Position numbers and translations under genes: made by a program. A stretch of 64,000 nucleotides of DNA from an uncultured Blautia sp. (GTDB lineage: Bacteria; Bacillota; Clostridia; Lachnospirales; Lachnospiraceae): the NCBI GenBank assembly GCA_946557785.1, contig CAMNTH010000004.1, forward strand, positions 124,001 to 188,000, given 5' to 3'. The notes under the pieces were generated by a model. The model had not been told where the DNA came from. It did no database searches and saw only the letters and a program-made list of their open reading frames with translations. Shown here in pieces: positions 49,981 to 58,924 of this stretch (position 1 is the stretch's first letter; each line of letters starts with the position of its first letter).

Positions 49981-52900
49981 TTATTTCATGATTAAACGGT
50001 ACGTCTTTATTTCATACGGCTTCATCCTAATGTCAAAGCCGTTTCCGTCCCATGGAACATCCTGAATTTTCTCTTCCAGAAGATTGCATTCTTCTACACC
50101 CTTGACGCCTTCCAGATTAACGGATACTCTGCCTTTGGTCAAAGCGTTTTCGTATTCATAAATTCGAAGAATGACACCGTTTCCATCTTCCGCCTGTTTC
50201 ACGGTTTCGAGCATAAGATTCCTCCTGTCCACGGATGCCATTGTGTAGGCTTCTTCTTTGCCCGCACCCATTATGGAAAGTGCCGGAACATTTAATTGGT
50301 AAGCCTCTGCCGCCGTGCCTCCGTCACGCCAGCCCTCCTTATGCGGATAAAGCGAATATGTAAATACGTGCTCTTCCTGGTCTGTATGCGGATTCGGGTC
50401 TGTACCGGATTTAATCAGTGTCAGTCCGATGCAGCCGTCCTTTACAGAATGTCCGTACTTGCAGTCGTTTAAGAGACTGACGCCATAGTGTCCTTCGGAA
50501 AGATCCATCCACTTCTGCCCACAGCTTTCGAAACGGGCCTCTTCCCAGCTTGTATTGCAGTGGACCTTTCTGGTCACATTTCCGAATTGGATTTCGAAGA
50601 CCGCCTCGTCCGTATGCACTGCAACAGGGAAATGCACCTTCAGCAAATGCTGGCTGTCTTTCCAGTCTACCCATGTGCTGAAATCAATTCTGCGGCTGTG
50701 GGCATAGAAAATAATATTTTGACGAATCAGAGATTTGCTTGCTTTTCGCGTGATAGTGAATACAGCACGCACAGGGCCGATCTCTGTCCACTTCATTTCC
50801 TCCGCATCTGTGATATCCCAGTATTTCTCTGTATAATACATGTCAATATCCCAGTTGTCATAATTCATCGGTTTGTCCTCATACATGCGTAAGAGGTTTC
50901 CTTTTTCCCCCTCTTTGAGAACTTCCCTGTCATTTTCTTTATCAAAGACAGAGGACAGCAGACCGTTCTTATCAAAGGCCACATGATAGAACGGTGTTTC
51001 AATGGAAAGCCCGTCCCTGCTGAACGGAATCTCCGCACCTTCTGCTTCTGCTGCCTGATAAGTCTTCCACCCCTTGGCAGGTACACCCTTCAGATAAACG
51101 ATGCTTCCTGATGCAGTCTTCTGTACTGGATAAAGTCTGCCTTCACTATCCTTCAGTGCGCTTCCCTGGAATTTTGCAGGAAGCTCTGCCACATCATTTC
51201 TTACAAAGCCAAGCGTATTGAATACCGTTACCCCTTCTCCTGCAGGAGCCAGAATTTCCATGCGTTCTTTAATTAGGCTGTCCGCCTCTTCCTGAATCTC
51301 CTCGTATTCCTGTCTGGTCAGATCATAGACCTCACCGATAGAGGTTCCCGGAAGAATATCATGGAACTGGTTTCTGGAAATCAGCTTCCACATACGGTCA
51401 AGCCGCTCTGCAGGGTAAAGACCTGCAAGAACGCTCAGAAATTCCAGATCCATCATGCGAAATTCCGCTTTTCGGTTAGAACGCTTATTTCTTGCCATTG
51501 AAGTATAGGTTCCTCTGTGATATTCAAAATAAAGCTCTCCTTCCCAGACAGAGAGCCGCTTATTGTCTTTCAGCTTCGTCTCCAGCTCTTCAAAATATTT
51601 GCCTGCAAATTCCTGACGTACCTTGGGGATTCCCTTAATCCCCTTGTCCATACGTTTGGATGTTTCCAGCATTCTCCTTGTGGGTCCTCCTCCTCCGTCT
51701 CCGTAGCCGTAGCACACAAGAATGTCATTATTGATGCTCTTTTCTTGATATCTATCCCAGCCTCCCATAATTGCGTCCGGATGAAGCATACCATTATAGG
51801 TTGTAAAGAAATTCTTCACATCCTGACCTACGCCAAGTGTTGTTATCATATGAGTAAAGACCTCGGAGCCGTCGATTCCTCTCCACCGGAAGGTATCGTG
51901 GGGTATTTTATTAATCTGGTTCCACGCAAGCTTGGTTGTCATGAAATAATCTATGCCGCACTTTTTCATTATCTGCGGAAGTGCAGCAGAGTAGCCGAAT
52001 ACGTCCGGAAGCCAGAGGATCCGGTTGTCTGTGCCGAATTCGTCCCTGAAAAATTTTTTCCCCCGGATAAACTGACGAACCAGAGATTCCCCGGAAGTCA
52101 GATTACAGTCAGCCTCTACCCACATCCCGCCTTCTGGCTCCCAGCGTCCTTCTGCAACACGTTCTTTTAAACGTATATAAAGCTCCGGATATCGTACCTT
52201 CAGAAATTCATACAGCTGCGGCTGGCTGGACATGAATTTGTAATCCGGATATTCATCCATCAGCTTCAATACGGTCGCAAAGCTTCTTCCTGTCTTTTCA
52301 CGAACCTGCTCCACAGTCCAAAGCCATGCAACGTCAATATGAGTATGTCCAATGCATGTCGCAATGATATCCTCATATCCTGCCATATCTTCATAAAGCG
52401 CCTTATGCAGATAATCCGCAGCTTCTTTCAGCGATGCATAGAATGCTTCAGAATACGGATTGCGCAGATCAAGATAATTCACGCACGTATTCAGAACCTC
52501 TGTAATCTGTTCCTTTAAAGTTTCATCCTTCATTCTGTCAAAGGATGCCAGCGGAACCCAGAGATCATAGTAAAGATCCTCGATCTGTGCGTCAATTGTG
52601 AGTATTTCCGGAATCAGGCGGAATTCCGTATGCAGAGTTCCCGTGTAAGACTGCAGGCCGAAATGATATACATGTCCTGCCTCACCGTTCTTTGTCAAAA
52701 GAACTCTTCTATGATTCATGTCAAGTCCCTGAATCGGTTCCTCGTCAATAAACAGGAGGAACTGCGGGTTCTTCGCATCGTCCCACTCATCAATCTGAGT
52801 ACGGACTTCAAGCCAGATCTCCTTTCCCGCCATTTCCTCCGGAACCGTATAATCTGTTTTAAACCAGTAGTGCTCATCCTTCCCGTACCAGTGCATGTGA

Positions 52901-53022
52901 AGACTGTAGAAGTCCTCCCACTGCGTATCATCGTTTTCCGCATCTGACGGATGAATGAAATTCCCCTTCTTGTACTGAAGGTGTTCCAGTGTTTCCCTTC
53001 CAAGCACAGAGAGACTGCTCAA
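49981..53022 (-). CDS. GH38 alpha-mannosidase
   Basis: This enzyme of about 1013 residues has the GH38 zinc-dependent catalytic domain: GHTHIDVAWLW (metal ligands about His226 and Asp230), WLPDVFGYSAALPQ (nucleophile Asp340) and SRNQFHDILPGTSI. Large beta domains follow. It removes alpha-mannose from N-glycan arms. It has no signal peptide. The start is uncertain. The listed TTG at 53022 has no ribosome binding site, whereas AGGAGGG at 53072-53078 is followed, in frame and without stops, by ATT (53067) and ATA (53064). The real start may therefore be a non-standard codon about 15 residues earlier. Confidence 0.92.
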   Translation of the reverse strand: MSSLSVLGRETLEHLQYKKGNFIHPSDAENDDTQWEDFYSLHMHWYGKDEHYWFKTDYTVPEEMAGKEIWLEVRTQIDEWDDAKNPQFLLFIDEEPIQGLDMNHRRVLLTKNGEAGHVYHFGLQSYTGTLHTEFRLIPEILTIDAQIEDLYYDLWVPLASFDRMKDETLKEQITEVLNTCVNYLDLRNPYSEAFYASLKEAADYLHKALYEDMAGYEDIIATCIGHTHIDVAWLWTVEQVREKTGRSFATVLKLMDEYPDYKFMSSQPQLYEFLKVRYPELYIRLKERVAEGRWEPEGGMWVEADCNLTSGESLVRQFIRGKKFFRDEFGTDNRILWLPDVFGYSAALPQIMKKCGIDYFMTTKLAWNQINKIPHDTFRWRGIDGSEVFTHMITTLGVGQDVKNFFTTYNGMLHPDAIMGGWDRYQEKSINNDILVCYGYGDGGGGPTRRMLETSKRMDKGIKGIPKVRQEFAGKYFEELETKLKDNKRLSVWEGELYFEYHRGTYTSMARNKRSNRKAEFRMMDLEFLSVLAGLYPAERLDRMWKLISRNQFHDILPGTSIGEVYDLTRQEYEEIQEEADSLIKERMEILAPAGEGVTVFNTLGFVRNDVAELPAKFQGSALKDSEGRLYPVQKTASGSIVYLKGVPAKGWKTYQAAEAEGAEIPFSRDGLSIETPFYHVAFDKNGLLSSVFDKENDREVLKEGEKGNLLRMYEDKPMNYDNWDIDMYYTEKYWDITDAEEMKWTEIGPVRAVFTITRKASKSLIRQNIIFYAHSRRIDFSTWVDWKDSQHLLKVHFPVAVHTDEAVFEIQFGNVTRKVHCNTSWEEARFESCGQKWMDLSEGHYGVSLLNDCKYGHSVKDGCIGLTLIKSGTDPNPHTDQEEHVFTYSLYPHKEGWRDGGTAAEAYQLNVPALSIMGAGKEEAYTMASVDRRNLMLETVKQAEDGNGVILRIYEYENALTKGRVSVNLEGVKGVEECNLLEEKIQDVPWDGNGFDIRMKPYEIKTYRLIMK

Positions 53023-53101
53023 TTGTCTTGTAATAACCTGTACTCTTTCTGCTAAATATTTTATAATGTTTCCCTCCTAACCCATTTTTTTCATATTCCC
53101 C

Positions 53102-53130
53102 ATCTTATCATTCGTTAATTTCATTTGCAA
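53102..53130 (-). promoter_or_regulatory. Predicted promoter of the GH38-GH3 genes
   Basis: On the minus strand TTGCAA (53125-53130), a 17-nt spacer and TAAGAT (53102-53107) precede the GH38 gene. Confidence 0.55.
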
Positions 53131-53134
53131 CACA

Positions 53135-53174
53135 TTTTTACATTTATTAACACTATTTTTTACATTTATTAACA
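53135..53174. repeat. 18-bp exact direct repeat with 22-bp period
   Basis: TTTTTACATTTATTAACA occurs at 53135-53152 and again at 53157-53174. The two-turn spacing puts both copies on one face of the DNA. They lie immediately upstream of the predicted GH38 -35 box and contain the TTAACA core also found before lplB. Confidence 0.75.
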
Positions 53175-53285
53175 TCCATGCTTTTAAATTATTATTGAAA
53201 GGCCAAAAACAAAACAAGGTATCTATAGTAAATACTACTGCTTAAGAAGCTTCATGAAACAACCTGGTTATATGCCATATGTCTA

Positions 53286-53313
53286 TTGACATTTTGTTCA
53301 TATTTGATAAAAT
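53286..53313 (+). promoter_or_regulatory. Predicted promoter of the LacI-family gene
   Basis: TTGACA (53286-53291), a 16-nt spacer and TAAAAT (53308-53313) are seen. A TTTTAACATCC element follows at about 53347, a possible autoregulatory site. Confidence 0.65.
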
Positions 53314-53412
53314 TTATATATACTTATGATGCCAGCATTTTGTCCCTTTTAACATCCACAGCTTTTTCCCACTGCATTGTCATCTGGCAGCATCAACTAC
53401 GAGAGGATTTTA

Positions 53413-54456
53413 TTGATTATGAAAAAGCCCACGATACAAATGGTCGCAGATACAGCAGGCGTATCACGCATAACCGTATGGAAAGTATTTCACAACCACC
53501 CCGGAGTTTCACCCTCCCTTCGGCAGCACATTATAGAAACCGCCATTCAGATAGATTATCCGCTCCCGGAGTCTCTTATACCGCTGAACACTGCCCTCCT
53601 GCCCAGCCATAATGAAGCAGTTCCCGCCAATTATGTTTTTTCTGTTGTAGTCTCCCGTCCGGATACTTCTTCTTTCTGGATGAGCATGATCCATGAGATT
53701 GCCAAGGAGGCGGGAAAAAGGAACATTTCTCTGCTTTATACCTATGTTCCCACCAATGTTTCCGAGGATTATGAACTGCCGCAGCAGCTTATCAACGGCA
53801 CTACAAACGGAATCATCATATTGAATATTTACAGCCTAAAGCTTCTGAAACTTCTGAACGATCTCCCTGTACCGAAGGTCTTCCTTGATGTTGTAAACGG
53901 TTTCCCAACCGAAACTCTTAACGGAGATCTCATGCTCCTGGACGGATTTGCTACAATTCAGACGATTACAGAAAAGCTGATCCAAAATGGCAAGAAAAGA
54001 ATCGGCTTCATCGGCGATATTAATTATGCCCTCACCAACCACTTACGCTATGAGGGATATCTGTCTGCCATGAACAAAAATCACCTGCCTGTAAATCCGG
54101 AATATTGCTTCACCTCTGCGATTGGAATTGAGAACTATGTCGCTGAAATCTACACCTATTTATCTTCACTTAAGTCTCTTCCCGATGCTTTCGTATGTGT
54201 CAGCGATTTCGTAGCTCACTGCGCTCATAAATTCCTGACTGACCATGACTATATTGTACCTGAGGATATCCTCCTCACAGGCTACGATAACCAAAGCGAA
54301 TTCAATGAAATATCCGACTGGCTCACAACCGTTAATGTAAACACCGCTTCCATTGGTAAGCGTCTCTATCATCAGCTTGAATACCGCGTATCCAGTCCGG
54401 ATGCGGACTACGAGACTATTATCATCCGTCCTGAAATCATAGAAAGAAGCTTATAA
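53413..54456 (+). CDS. LacI/GalR-family transcriptional regulator
   Basis: This regulator of about 347 residues has an N-terminal helix-turn-helix (PTIQMVADTAGVSRITVWKVFHNHPGVSPSLR) and a periplasmic-binding-protein-like effector domain (GIIILNIYS, IGFIGDINYA, PDAFVCVSDFVA, LLTGYDNQSEF). It is divergent from the GH38 gene and is the only regulator of the locus, so it is the likely sensor of an imported N-glycan sugar. A TTG at 53413 has GAGAGG 6 nt upstream; the ATG at 53419 is also possible but is 12 nt from that site. A terminator follows. Confidence 0.9.
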   Translation: MIMKKPTIQMVADTAGVSRITVWKVFHNHPGVSPSLRQHIIETAIQIDYPLPESLIPLNTALLPSHNEAVPANYVFSVVVSRPDTSSFWMSMIHEIAKEAGKRNISLLYTYVPTNVSEDYELPQQLINGTTNGIIILNIYSLKLLKLLNDLPVPKVFLDVVNGFPTETLNGDLMLLDGFATIQTITEKLIQNGKKRIGFIGDINYALTNHLRYEGYLSAMNKNHLPVNPEYCFTSAIGIENYVAEIYTYLSSLKSLPDAFVCVSDFVAHCAHKFLTDHDYIVPEDILLTGYDNQSEFNEISDWLTTVNVNTASIGKRLYHQLEYRVSSPDADYETIIIRPEIIERSL

Positions 54457-54487
54457 GGACAAACTGCACGCAGACCGTATAGTAAAT

Positions 54488-54535
54488 CCCCGGAGCGGCC
54501 AGCATAACATACCGGTCTCTCCGGGGCTCATTTTT
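54488..54535 (+). terminator. Terminator of the LacI-family gene
   Basis: CCCCGGAG (54488-54495) pairs with CTCCGGGG (54519-54526), followed by CTCATTTTT on the plus strand. Confidence 0.8.
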
Positions 54536-54659
54536 ACACAAAATAATCAAAGCAGTTTAGACGTTTGCAAAAGACATATTTATTCTGTGTTTTGGATATT
54601 ATCACAGCAAATTTAAGCAATTCATCCTCTATGTTTTCATAAAACATAACTTCTGTCAT
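54534..54659 (-). pseudogene. Truncated NUDIX hydrolase N-terminus
   Basis: This 41-codon frame begins MTEVMFYENIEDELLKFAVI and continues to KYVFCK, the usual start of a NUDIX hydrolase. It then loses the family pattern and stops before any NUDIX box could appear. The ATG at 54659 has AGGGG upstream. It is read in the same direction as the XRE gene just upstream. I take it as the remnant of a gene cut off by a rearrangement at about 54545. Confidence 0.65.
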
Positions 54660-54699
54660 TTCAATTCCCCTGCAAAATATCCCTCTTGTATCAATAGTT

Positions 54700-55737
54700 C
54701 TAACAGATCATACCTGTCAGCGCTTTCCATCTGTCATCATCCATTAAAAATCCATAACTTTCTTCGTCGCTGAAGCATTTCAAAAGATTCTCTTTTATTT
54801 CTGCCACAAATTCCTTTCTAACTTCCTTAAAGTCCATATGGGCATAAAGGGGGGAGTTTCTGAAGTCTCCGATTTCTTCCACACAGGAAAGCATTTCTTC
54901 CATTATATTTATCACAGCATCCGTATCCTTCTCTAATACTGCAAGATCTAACCCACTGGAAATTTCAGAATATTTTCCCATTTCAAAGCATCTTGCCAAT
55001 TCCCTTTGCTTATCTACCAGCATATGTGCTCTTTTTTTATCATGATCCCGGACTGCCAGCGTATACATACCATGCAGTTCCATACTGATTCTCTGATAAT
55101 CAGAAAGCAAAAGTTCCTCATAGGCTTTATATGCTTCCTTTATTCGTCCTGTTTCAGTATAAATCTGCGCTTTTTTTCTTTTCCTTTCCGGGTTTTGGAT
55201 GGAGAAGTATTCCAGATACTTTTCTGCCTTATTATACTGCTCTTTCCGCATATAAAATCCCACCAGAGCATCTGCAGCACGAATCCTGATGTTCTCATCA
55301 GTACTGTCTAAAATCCGAATATATAATGAGCAAAAATATTCATCATATTCTTCTTGGGGAACATCCTGAATAATCCGCTGCACATCAAAAATAATCGCTA
55401 TATTCAGGATTAACTCCTCACAGTTTGGATATTGCTCCAATTTCTTCTTTGCCCATCCAAAGGCTTCCTCATAGGATTCCTCTTTTAATTTCCGATCTGC
55501 TTCACGAATGATCCCGGTTATTTCATCAGCAGTCAATTCCTCCCGAAAAGACAGCAGCGTATCCAGAGAAATTCCCAATAATCTGGCAATGGGTGCCAGG
55601 AGTGTAATATCCGGATATGAATTTTCATTCTCCCACTTATTCACTGCAGGAGCGGTCACGCCAAGCCGCCCTGCCATTTCCTCCTGGGTAAGATTGTTGA
55701 TTTTTCTATATTTTCTAATTACTTTCCCTAATGACAT
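54700..55737 (-). CDS. XRE-family regulator with TPR-like sensor region
   Basis: This 345-residue protein has an N-terminal Cro/CI-type helix-turn-helix (MSLGKVIRKYRKINNLTQEEMAGRLGVTAPAVNKWENENSYPDI) followed by helical TPR-like repeats over residues 90-330. Such XRE-TPR regulators often respond to peptides or small metabolites. The target is unknown. The ATG at 55737 has AAAGGAG 8 nt upstream. It is flanked by gene remnants on both sides and may be a recent insertion. Confidence 0.85.
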   Translation of the reverse strand: MSLGKVIRKYRKINNLTQEEMAGRLGVTAPAVNKWENENSYPDITLLAPIARLLGISLDTLLSFREELTADEITGIIREADRKLKEESYEEAFGWAKKKLEQYPNCEELILNIAIIFDVQRIIQDVPQEEYDEYFCSLYIRILDSTDENIRIRAADALVGFYMRKEQYNKAEKYLEYFSIQNPERKRKKAQIYTETGRIKEAYKAYEELLLSDYQRISMELHGMYTLAVRDHDKKRAHMLVDKQRELARCFEMGKYSEISSGLDLAVLEKDTDAVINIMEEMLSCVEEIGDFRNSPLYAHMDFKEVRKEFVAEIKENLLKCFSDEESYGFLMDDDRWKALTGMIC

Positions 55738-55843
55738 ATCAGACTCTCCTTTGCTTTTATTCGCATCGGCCTTTGCTGATATCAGCATACCAAACAAACA
55801 CCATCACGGCAACTGAGTCTCTGTTAAATAATCTTCAAAAAAA

Positions 55844-56083
55844 TTAACTGTTATTCATAGACTCAATAAGCTGCAATGCCTTTTTTGCTTCATCTGTTCC
55901 CACCAGTATATCCATGCCGTACATACCAAACCCTGACATTCCATACATTGCAGCCCCTTCACCTGCATCCTGGACAAAAGCCGCAATTATATGTCTATCT
56001 GTATTGTACTTAATGTTTTCTCCGGCAGTTCCAGATGGCAAAGACACCCACTTAAACGGATCACAAGCGGAACCTTTTTCTTT
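55844..56083 (-). pseudogene. C-terminal fragment of an unrecognised protein
   Basis: About 79 sense codons can be read without a stop from the TGA near 56086 down to a TAA at 55844. The frame reads KGSACDPFKWVSLPSG and later MYGMSGFGMYGMDILVG. It begins in a different frame immediately where the GH30 fragment stops, and it has no start codon of its own apart from a GTG at 56047 without a ribosome binding site. The glycine/methionine-rich stretch was not assigned to a family. It looks like the 3' end of a foreign gene joined by deletion. Confidence 0.5.
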
Positions 56084-56267
56084 CTGTCATGGCACACCCA
56101 AAACCATCAATCTTCTGAAAGAGATAATCCGGATACAAGCCTACCACATTGGATTCCACCTGTTTGTCAAGAGAATCCTCTCTTATCAATTCAAGCTCTC
56201 TTGCTCCCTCAGTAATCTCTCCTGTCTTTTCATTAAAATATGTGATTTTCTGCTTCATTTCCATCAT
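56073..56267 (-). pseudogene. Truncated GH30 glycosidase N-terminus
   Basis: This fragment of about 64 codons begins MMEMKQKITYFNEKTGEI. It reaches LFQKIDGFGCAMTE, the conserved IxGFGGAxTE start of GH30 (glucosylceramidase-like) enzymes, then runs into RKRFRL and a stop. The whole TIM barrel is missing. Its ATG overlaps the stop codon of the upstream GH3 gene, so the intact gene was probably the next gene of that operon. Confidence 0.7.
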
Positions 56268-58888
56268 TTTGATTTCACCGCCCATGGAAGTTCACCGAAC
56301 TGCTCTGCATAAGGTCTGCAGTCTTCATAATTCAATGACTGTTTTTCAATATTAAGAATGCGATAAGCACATGCCTGCAGCGCACCCAGAGGAATCTGTC
56401 CGGACTCCACTCCTTTTATAATTACCTCCACATTTTTCCGGCTTCCCGGCATCTGAAGATCATTTCCTGCAGTAATACATTCCTCCGGTGCAGAATGTCT
56501 ATATTTTAGTTCCCCATTAAAGCTAAACATAAATCCCAAATCTTCCGAAGTTCCCCAGTCTGTCATCACAAGACCTGCAAATCCCCATTCATCCCTTGCA
56601 ACTGAAGTCAGCAGATCATGATTGTTCGCTGCATGTGTGCCATTAATTAGGTTATAGGAAGTCATAATGCTCATGGGCTGAGAAGTCTTTACTGCAATCT
56701 CAAATCCTTTCAGATAAATTTCACGCAGTGCACGTTCACTGATATGCGCATTGTTAAACATACGGTTATCTTCCTGGCTGTTGGCAGCAAAATGTTTGAT
56801 AGCGGTTCCCATTCCAGAATGAGACTGCACGCCTTTTGTATCTGCGGCCGCACACATACCTGTCAGCAGCGGGTCTTCAGAATAATACTCAAAATTTCTT
56901 CCGCAAAGGGGATTTCTATGAATATTCATTCCAGGTGCCAGCCATAAAGCAATATGGAATTCTTCCATTTCACGCCCTACGATATCACCGCATTTTTCTA
57001 TAAGCTCCATATCCCAGGACTGTGCCAGGAGTGCAGCAACCGGGATTGCCGTACAATACTGGAAGTATTCTTTTCCGCCCTTTGGAATCTCCAGCGAAGA
57101 ATCCAGGTTAAATTCAGAAAATGCACCGCTCTCTACCCGGTTTCCTTCTTTATCCACAACAAAATGGGGAACAAGACGAAGACCTGCCGGTCCGTCTGCC
57201 ATGATCATGTTTTCAATACCACGATCCGAAAGAATGGACGTAGTATCTCCTGCAGCCCCAGGCGCCAGATTAGAGGCATTTCCAATAAAGGAGCCTCCTG
57301 CAACACCCAATTGGGCTGTACCATTGCATACATTTGCCATTTCTTCAACAGTAAGCTGTGAAACCAGATCTTTTAATGTTGCTTTTCCCGCTTTTACATC
57401 TGCCATAGTCAGCTTTTCTATTTCTTTATATACAGGCAGCGCTTCCGGTTCGCCATGATATTCTATCACTTCTGTCGCAAAAGCATTGCTATCCAGTACC
57501 ATCACTTTCGCAGCAGCTTTTTCACTTTCTTCCGCTTCATAGCTATAGGGAACCGCACCTGCTTTTGTGATTTCTTTCAGTTCCTCCGTATCTGCAAACT
57601 TATTCTCAAGCTGTGAAACTATAACAGTCTTCGTAAGCTTCAGTGCTGCTGCCACAACTGTATTTCTGGAACTGTTTCCTACACGGATATAATAGGTACC
57701 CTCTTCCAGCATCCATGCAGCACATTTCTCACAGTAAGACGCCATGGATGATGTTTTAAAGGAAATGGTCAATTCCTGGGATTCCCCTGGATTCAGAAGT
57801 TTCGTTTTTCCAAATCCTGCAAGCTCCTGATATGGTTTTTCAATCTGTCCCTCAGGAGCGGAATAATAAACCTGAATCACTTCTTTTCCGGCATACACAG
57901 AACCTGTATTGGTCACTTTTACCGTAACATCCACAGTTTCTTCATTTGCTTTCACATCAGCTACTGCCATGGAAAAATCAGTATAGGTTTTTCCATAACC
58001 GAAACAATAGGACGGTGTTACATTAAATGTATCAAAATAACGGTAGCCTACATAAATCCCTTCTGTATAATACTCATCGTTCACATCACCATTGTTGTGG
58101 CTGAAGTTTTCAGAAGACGGATAATCTTCATACTTCTTTGCCCAGGTATCAGTGAGTTTGCCAGAGGGAATCGTTTTCCCAAGAAGCACATCTGCTGCTG
58201 CATAGCCCCCAATATTTCCTGCCTGTCCAAAAAGAAGAACAGCATTCAGTCCTTCTATAGATTTCAGAACCTCTGTGTCGATCACATTGGCTACATTCAG
58301 AACCACAATTGTTTTTTCATAATGTTCTGCCAGAAACCGGATATTGGCGGCTTCCTGTTCATTTAAAAGATAATCTCCCTCTTTATTGAAACGGTCACAT
58401 CCCTCACCGGAATTTCTTGCGATTACATAAATTGCCGTATCGGTTTGGGAAGCTTTTACATCCTCCTCTGTCACAAGGGGAGCAGCCGGCTCCCTAAAAC
58501 CATAAGAAAAAGTCACCACAAATTCCGGAAGTTTTCTCTCCTTTGCAATTTCCCCGATCATTTTCCAGTATGCTGCCTTTGCCTCAGTCAGTGTCTGGTC
58601 GTATTTTCCAAGCCATTCCTTGGTTGTAATTTCAAATCCTGCATCCTCCATACCCTCTTCGATGGTGGATACGCTTCTGGTATTCACATCACCTGAGCCT
58701 GTTCCGCCCTTTACAGTATGACGCACGCCATTTCCATATAATGCAATCTTTCCCGTTCTCTTTAAGGGCAATGTGCCATCATTCTCCAGAAGTGTCATGC
58801 ACTCCCCTGCAAGCCCACGGACAAGCTGCATATGAAACTGTTCCCGTTCACTGATTTCCCCTGATGTTGCTGCATAATATGTTGCCAT
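56264..58888 (-). CDS. GH3 glycosidase with permuted domain order
   Basis: This 874-residue GH3 enzyme has the usual C-terminal alpha/beta domain first (about residues 25-270, with VLNVANVIDTEVL and GQAGNIGGYAAADVLLG). The fibronectin-III-like domain follows (about 310-420), and the catalytic TIM barrel comes last (about 490-860). The barrel carries APGMNIHRNPLCGRNFEYYSEDP, AIKHFAANSQ and the nucleophile Asp777 in LVMTDWG. This swapped order is known for a branch of GH3 beta-glucosidases. It has no signal peptide. GGGAGG lies before the ATG. It follows GH78 by 36 nt, suggesting plant or glycoside rhamnosyl-glucoside breakdown. Confidence 0.9.
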   Translation of the reverse strand: MATYYAATSGEISEREQFHMQLVRGLAGECMTLLENDGTLPLKRTGKIALYGNGVRHTVKGGTGSGDVNTRSVSTIEEGMEDAGFEITTKEWLGKYDQTLTEAKAAYWKMIGEIAKERKLPEFVVTFSYGFREPAAPLVTEEDVKASQTDTAIYVIARNSGEGCDRFNKEGDYLLNEQEAANIRFLAEHYEKTIVVLNVANVIDTEVLKSIEGLNAVLLFGQAGNIGGYAAADVLLGKTIPSGKLTDTWAKKYEDYPSSENFSHNNGDVNDEYYTEGIYVGYRYFDTFNVTPSYCFGYGKTYTDFSMAVADVKANEETVDVTVKVTNTGSVYAGKEVIQVYYSAPEGQIEKPYQELAGFGKTKLLNPGESQELTISFKTSSMASYCEKCAAWMLEEGTYYIRVGNSSRNTVVAAALKLTKTVIVSQLENKFADTEELKEITKAGAVPYSYEAEESEKAAAKVMVLDSNAFATEVIEYHGEPEALPVYKEIEKLTMADVKAGKATLKDLVSQLTVEEMANVCNGTAQLGVAGGSFIGNASNLAPGAAGDTTSILSDRGIENMIMADGPAGLRLVPHFVVDKEGNRVESGAFSEFNLDSSLEIPKGGKEYFQYCTAIPVAALLAQSWDMELIEKCGDIVGREMEEFHIALWLAPGMNIHRNPLCGRNFEYYSEDPLLTGMCAAADTKGVQSHSGMGTAIKHFAANSQEDNRMFNNAHISERALREIYLKGFEIAVKTSQPMSIMTSYNLINGTHAANNHDLLTSVARDEWGFAGLVMTDWGTSEDLGFMFSFNGELKYRHSAPEECITAGNDLQMPGSRKNVEVIIKGVESGQIPLGALQACAYRILNIEKQSLNYEDCRPYAEQFGELPWAVKSK

Positions 58889-58924
58889 AACTATTCCTCC
58901 CGATTTTCTATAGTTAAAAAATAA

